From: Thermococcus paralvinellae
Lineage (GTDB): Archaea > Methanobacteriota_B > Thermococci > Thermococcales > Thermococcaceae
Direction of reading: 5' to 3'
Assembly: GCA_015662175.1 (NCBI GenBank)
Contig: DQUR01000009.1
Span: forward strand, 1-8,769
Length of the DNA: 8,769 nt
Shown piece after piece: positions 5,766-8,769 of the stretch; position 1 is the stretch's first letter, and each line of letters starts with the position of its first letter. The position numbers and the translations under genes were made by a program. The notes beneath the pieces are model-generated. The model made no database searches and was not told the DNA's origin. It saw nothing but the letters and a program-made list of their open reading frames with translations.

Positions 5766-5777
5766 ATGAAACTTCAT
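5766..5777. promoter_or_regulatory. Inverted repeat ATGAA-AC-TTCAT near the hcp transcription start
   Basis: This perfect 5-2-5 palindrome lies where transcription would begin if GTTAAATAA (5740-5748) is the TATA box. Its ATGA/TCAT ends are shared with the neighbouring palindromes, so it could be a weak site for the same factor. Confidence 0.3.
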
Positions 5778-5794
5778 AGATTAGCGTGAATGAT

Positions 5795-5808
5795 ATGACA
5801 AGTGTCAT
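5795..5808. promoter_or_regulatory. Inverted repeat ATGACA-AG-TGTCAT, likely operator copy 2
   Basis: This perfect 6-2-6 palindrome is the exact reverse complement of the copy at 5593-5606. It lies in the hcp leader seven bases before the Shine-Dalgarno sequence, so a bound protein could block elongation or initiation. Confidence 0.6.
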
Positions 5809-5827
5809 AGAATTGGAGGTGATAAAA

Positions 5828-7156
5828 ATGTTATGCAACCAATGTTCAATGAGTTTGATTGGAGGATGTAGCATCATAGGAGTTTGTGGAAAGGATCCGG
5901 ATTTGAATGCCCTCCAAGAAGCTGTACTTTACGGAATAAAAGGAACAGCAGCGTATTATTACCATGCTCTAGAGGTTGGCTACGATAACAAGGAGATAGG
6001 TCACTTCCTGGCAGAGGCTTTGTACTCGACACTAACTAATGTTAACTTCGATAAGAACAGATTTTTAGAGTTAATTCTTGAAAATGGTAGGATACACTTG
6101 GAGGCTATGAAGCTTCTTGACAAGGCCTATGTCGAAACCTTTGGTAAGCCAGAGCCAACCTGGGTCTCTACCGGTACAGAAGAAGTTCATGGGGTTTTAG
6201 TTACAGGCCACAGCTATAAGGCCCTCTATGAGCTGCTCAAGCAGACTGAAGGAACCGATATAAAGGTTTACACCCACGCAGAGACGTTTCCAGCTCATTC
6301 ATATCCAGAGTTCAAGAAGTTTGACCACTTGGTAGCAAATTGGGGAGGGAGCTGGCTCCACCAAAAGAAAGAGTTTGCAGAGTTTCCAGGCGTTATTTTG
6401 GGCACAAGCAACTGTGTTCAGCAGCCAACAAAAGCCCACGCAGATAGGATTTTCACCGTTGGAATAGCTGGCCTTGAGGGAGTCCCGCACATCAGGGATT
6501 ATAATTTCGAGCCTTTGATAAAGAGGGCTTTAGAAACACCAAGAATAAAAAAGAGAAAGGGAGAAAAACTACTTACGGGATTCCATCACACCAACATCCT
6601 AGCTATGAAGGATAAGCTCATTGAGCTCATACAGGAGGGCAAGATACGGCATATATTTGTAATTGGTGGATGTGACACACCACATCCAAAGATGAGCTAC
6701 TACGAAAAGCTCACCTTAATGATTCCTAAAGACGCCGTAATCTTAAGTGCCGCATGTGGGAAATTCCGCTACAATGCGAGAGATTATGGTACAATTGAAG
6801 GCATTCCAAGGTCCCTTGATTTCGGTCAGTGTAACAACGTTTATTCAATAATCGAGATTGCTATAGCCTTGGCCAACGAACTCGGAACCGATGTCAATTC
6901 GTTGCCCGTCTCAGTAGTTCTCTCATGGATGGAGCAAAAGGCAATTGGAATACTCTACACACTGCTCTACCTTGGCGTTAGGGGATTTATATCGGCCCAA
7001 GACATCCAGAGTTCTTAACACCTGGAGTATTCGAAATCCTCAGGAAACAGTTTGATCTGAGGCTCACAGGTGATCCAGGAAAAAGACCTCAGAGACATGC
7101 TTAACAAAGGAGTTAAAACAGATGGAGACTCTACCTTAGCAGAAGAACTTGACTGA
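5828..7156 (+). CDS. hcp: Hybrid-cluster protein (class III Hcp, hydroxylamine/NO reductase), with two compensating frameshifts near the 3' end
   Basis: The start is the ATG at 5828, four bases after GGAGGTGAT; it places the [4Fe-4S] cysteines (C3-x2-C6-x7-C14-x5-C20) at the N-terminus. Hybrid-cluster ligands by alignment to known Hcp are His128, Glu152, Cys196, Cys282 (the persulfide-type Cys in GGCD), Cys310, Cys335 and Glu369 in WMEQKA. The protein lacks the middle helical bundle of bacterial Hcp, as in Pyrococcus. As read, it stops at 7018 (396 residues). One missing T in the run at 6986-6988 and one extra A at 7080-7084 restore GFYIGPRHPEFLTPGVFEIL and then DPGKDLRDML, giving 442 residues ending at 7156. 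All metal ligands precede the lesions. Hcp reduces NO or hydroxylamine and is linked to nitrosative and oxidative stress. The divergent HTH regulator probably controls it. Confidence 0.9.
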
Positions 7157-7395
7157 GCTCACTTTTTCAATTTTTTAGGTTTCTCTAAAAGTTCTCTTTC
7201 ATTTATCCCAAGTTCTTGCACTTTAAATGAGCTACAAGAGTCCTACGGCTGAAGAACAGATTCAATGAAGCCTAAACCGATGGAATACCGTTATACATAT
7301 CCCCACGTCAAAATCCACGGAAACAAGGACTTACGGAGTGGAAACTTGGACAATAGTGCTCGAGTTTCCAGGCTGTCGTCCAAATGTTAATAGAT
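7157..7395. other. Intergenic stretch with no intact gene; possible gene remnant
   Basis: Six-frame reading gives only short pieces. On the plus strand these include a run reading MKPKPMEYRYTYPHVKIHG (from about 7266), shifting toward TIVLEFPGCRPNV in another frame. On the minus strand there is a piece ending ELGINERELLEKPKKLKK with a TGA at 7161-7159. Codon choice in both is gene-like, which suggests a decayed gene or mobile-element fragment. No family was recognised, and terminal repeats were not seen. Confidence 0.4.
7161..7178 (+). terminator. Oligo-T terminator after hcp
   Basis: The run ACTTTTTCAATTTTTTAG begins five bases after the frame-corrected hcp stop (7154-7156). T-rich tracts of this kind are the usual archaeal termination signal. 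Its position also supports the longer, frame-corrected hcp end. Confidence 0.55.
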
Positions 7396-8727
7396 TTACC
7401 AACCCTGCACCATTCTCAACGCCTTATCACTGACCTTTCCTTCCTCAACATCTGCAATTGCCCGCTCCAATATATCCAATCCCCCGTCCAGAAGCTCCTC
7501 CTCTATTGTCAAAGGTGGCTGGATTCTGAGAACATTTCCATGGAGAAATGCCAAAATTAAACCGAGCTCATAAGCCCTCCAGACAACCTTCTTAGCCTCA
7601 TCGAAAGCTCTTTCCTTCGTTTCTCTGTCTTTCACTAAATCAACGCCAATCATCACGCCCTTTCCCCTGACATCCCCGATAAGCTCATGCTCTTTCTGCA
7701 TTTTCTTGAGTCTTCTCATGGTGTATTCTCCAAGCTTTTCGGCCCTTTTAAGCAGATTCTTTTCTTCAATTTCTTCGATAACTGCCAAAGCTGCTCTGCT
7801 CGCCACTGGATTTCCGCTGAGCGTAAATGTATGTCCCAAAGCTGGAAGGGACTCTAAAATTTCAGCTCTGCCTATTATTGCACTTATCGGTAATCCTCCT
7901 CCAAGGGGTTTTGCAAGTGTCATTATATCCGGCACAACCCCAAAATGCTCAATTGCAAACCATTTTCCTGTTCTTCCCAGTCCGCTTTGAACCTCATCTA
8001 CAACCAAAAGAATCCCATGTTCATCAAGAATTTTCTTGAGCTCTTTGAAATAATTGTCCGGAGGAACCACCATCCCGGCATCCCCCTGGATGGGCTCGGC
8101 AAATAATGCCGCGATGCCCTCCGCATAAACCTCCCTCTCAAATTTATATTCAAGGTAGGATATGCATTCAAAGTGGCATTTCACCTTTTCCTGCCCGAAT
8201 GGACAGCGATAACAATCGGGATAAGGGATGTAATGAACATCGCTCAGCTCTCCTACCAAAGCTCTAAGCTCAAAATCAAGTCCTGTTATACTCATAGCCC
8301 CATACGTTGCCCCATAATAGCTTCCCAAGTAACTTAAAATTGTTCTCCTTTTTGTATATGCCCGTGCGAACTTAATTGCTCCCTCATTTGCGTCACTACC
8401 ACTTAAGCCCAGAACCACCTTAGAATCCTTTATGGGAGATATTTCAAGGAGCTTTTTAGCCAAAAGAAGGGGTTCAACCGGAAAGCCATAGATAAAGGTG
8501 AAGTGTATCAACTTGTCTACTTGATCTTTTATTGATCTTACAACCCTCTCATTGTTATGTCCAACATTTTGAACAGCGGCATCGGAGAGAAAATCTATGT
8601 ACTCTTTCCCCTCAATGTCCCAAACTCTGGCATTTTTTGCTTTAACACCGACAATGGGAGCATAAGTTACACGAGCAGCCTTTGGAAACACCTTCGAATA
8701 TCGGGAAATTATGTCACCTTTTTTCAT
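7396..8727 (-). CDS. Class III PLP-dependent aminotransferase / amino-acid racemase family protein
   Basis: The protein is 443 residues from the ATG at 8727, chosen because GGTGG ends five bases upstream and the next codons ([15 protein letters not shown]) fit the family start. Fold-type I landmarks are [13 protein letters not shown] (110-122) for the PLP phosphate, [13 protein letters not shown] with Asp244 and Gln247 for the ring, Lys273 in LAKPLGGG as the Schiff-base lysine, and [12 protein letters not shown]. In contrast to the desulfurase homologue, this PLP site is complete. A four-cysteine insertion (C172-x2-C175-x8-C184-x3-C188) is a possible metal or disulfide site. Thermococcales have several such paralogues, annotated as 4-aminobutyrate or ornithine aminotransferases but including proven amino-acid racemases, so the substrate cannot be assigned. 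Its promoter lies at the window edge; it is not in an operon visible here. Confidence 0.88.
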   Translation of the reverse strand: MKKGDIISRYSKVFPKAARVTYAPIVGVKAKNARVWDIEGKEYIDFLSDAAVQNVGHNNERVVRSIKDQVDKLIHFTFIYGFPVEPLLLAKKLLEISPIKDSKVVLGLSGSDANEGAIKFARAYTKRRTILSYLGSYYGATYGAMSITGLDFELRALVGELSDVHYIPYPDCYRCPFGQEKVKCHFECISYLEYKFEREVYAEGIAALFAEPIQGDAGMVVPPDNYFKELKKILDEHGILLVVDEVQSGLGRTGKWFAIEHFGVVPDIMTLAKPLGGGLPISAIIGRAEILESLPALGHTFTLSGNPVASRAALAVIEEIEEKNLLKRAEKLGEYTMRRLKKMQKEHELIGDVRGKGVMIGVDLVKDRETKERAFDEAKKVVWRAYELGLILAFLHGNVLRIQPPLTIEEELLDGGLDILERAIADVEEGKVSDKALRMVQGW

Positions 8728-8769
8728 GATTGCCACCATAGACCATGGTAAGATTAACATCTAAATAGA

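Larger units (their letters stand above)
5484..5827. promoter_or_regulatory. Divergent control region between the HTH regulator and hcp
   Basis: This 344-base, strongly AT-rich region contains no credible gene. On the regulator side it has the TATA box CTTATATATTC (5514-5504, minus strand). On the hcp side it has two TATA candidates: TTTATATC (5715-5722, start near 5745) and GTTAAATAA (5740-5748, start near 5770). The hcp Shine-Dalgarno GGAGGTGAT (5815-5823) is nearly the full anti-16S complement. Five perfect inverted repeats, each with a two-base spacer, lie at 5528-5551, 5593-5606, 5739-5750, 5766-5777 and 5795-5808. The middle (about 5610-5710) shows only A+T-rich sequence with scattered TATA-like strings. 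Confidence 0.7.

Noticed and set aside
5786..5827. Upstream start for hcp (14 extra residues)
   Set aside because: It overlaps the operator-like palindrome and the Shine-Dalgarno. Known Hcp proteins begin next to the first cysteine pair, as with the ATG at 5828.
8728..8760. Eleven-residue N-terminal extension of the aminotransferase
   Set aside because: The GGTGG that precedes the ATG at 8727 lies within it.
1..8769. CRISPR array, tRNA or rRNA genes, intact insertion sequence
   Set aside because: No regularly spaced repeats, cloverleaf, rRNA core sequence or transposase with terminal repeats was seen on either strand.

Overview
The window looks chromosomal and archaeal, most likely from a Thermococcales species (Thermococcus, Pyrococcus or Palaeococcus). 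The evidence is strong GGTGAT/GGTGG-type Shine-Dalgarno sequences 4-5 bases before most starts, archaeal TATA boxes, use of AGA/AGG/ATA codons, fairly low GC, and a short class III hybrid-cluster protein of the kind known from Pyrococcus. The species cannot be fixed from this sequence.

Layout. (1) 1-743, minus strand: an exported, probably membrane-anchored CPHC thioredoxin-fold protein followed by the start of a CcdA-type membrane thiol transporter that runs off the left edge. Together they look like a split DsbD-like system. (2) 874-2617, plus strand: a two-CBS-domain protein overlapping a CPA2-type Na+/H+ antiporter, which is interrupted by one apparent frameshift. (3) 2604-2954, minus strand: a small cytoplasmic CPYC glutaredoxin/thioredoxin-like protein. 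(4) 3012-5029, minus strand: a tightly coupled three-gene sulfur/Fe-S operon coding for a cysteine-desulfurase (IscS/NifS) homologue, a TusA-like sulfur carrier, and an IscU scaffold fused to a MIP18/DUF59-like domain. (5) 5094-5483, minus strand: an HTH regulator with a C-terminal CxxH...CxxC cluster. (6) 5484-5827: a 344-base divergent control region rich in inverted repeats. (7) 5828-7156, plus strand: a hybrid-cluster protein (hcp) with two compensating frameshifts near its 3' end. (8) 7157-7395: no intact gene. (9) 7396-8727, minus strand: a class III PLP-dependent aminotransferase or amino-acid racemase.

The most notable observation is in the sulfur operon. The IscS-like protein keeps the fold and the mobile-loop cysteine that would carry the persulfide. 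However, the position of the PLP-binding lysine (SxHK) is leucine, and several other PLP-contacting residues are changed. It is probably not a PLP desulfurase. It may be a platform or cysteine donor for cluster assembly on the adjacent IscU-DUF59 fusion, with sulfur arriving from TusA, sulfide or polysulfide. Archaeoglobus fulgidus IscS is a known precedent for loss of this lysine. As a whole, the window clusters thiol redox, Fe-S assembly and a nitrosative/oxidative stress enzyme under a regulator that could itself carry a metal or Fe-S site.

Three apparent single-base indels (one in the antiporter, two in hcp), each at or beside a short homopolymer run, could be sequencing errors or real lesions.
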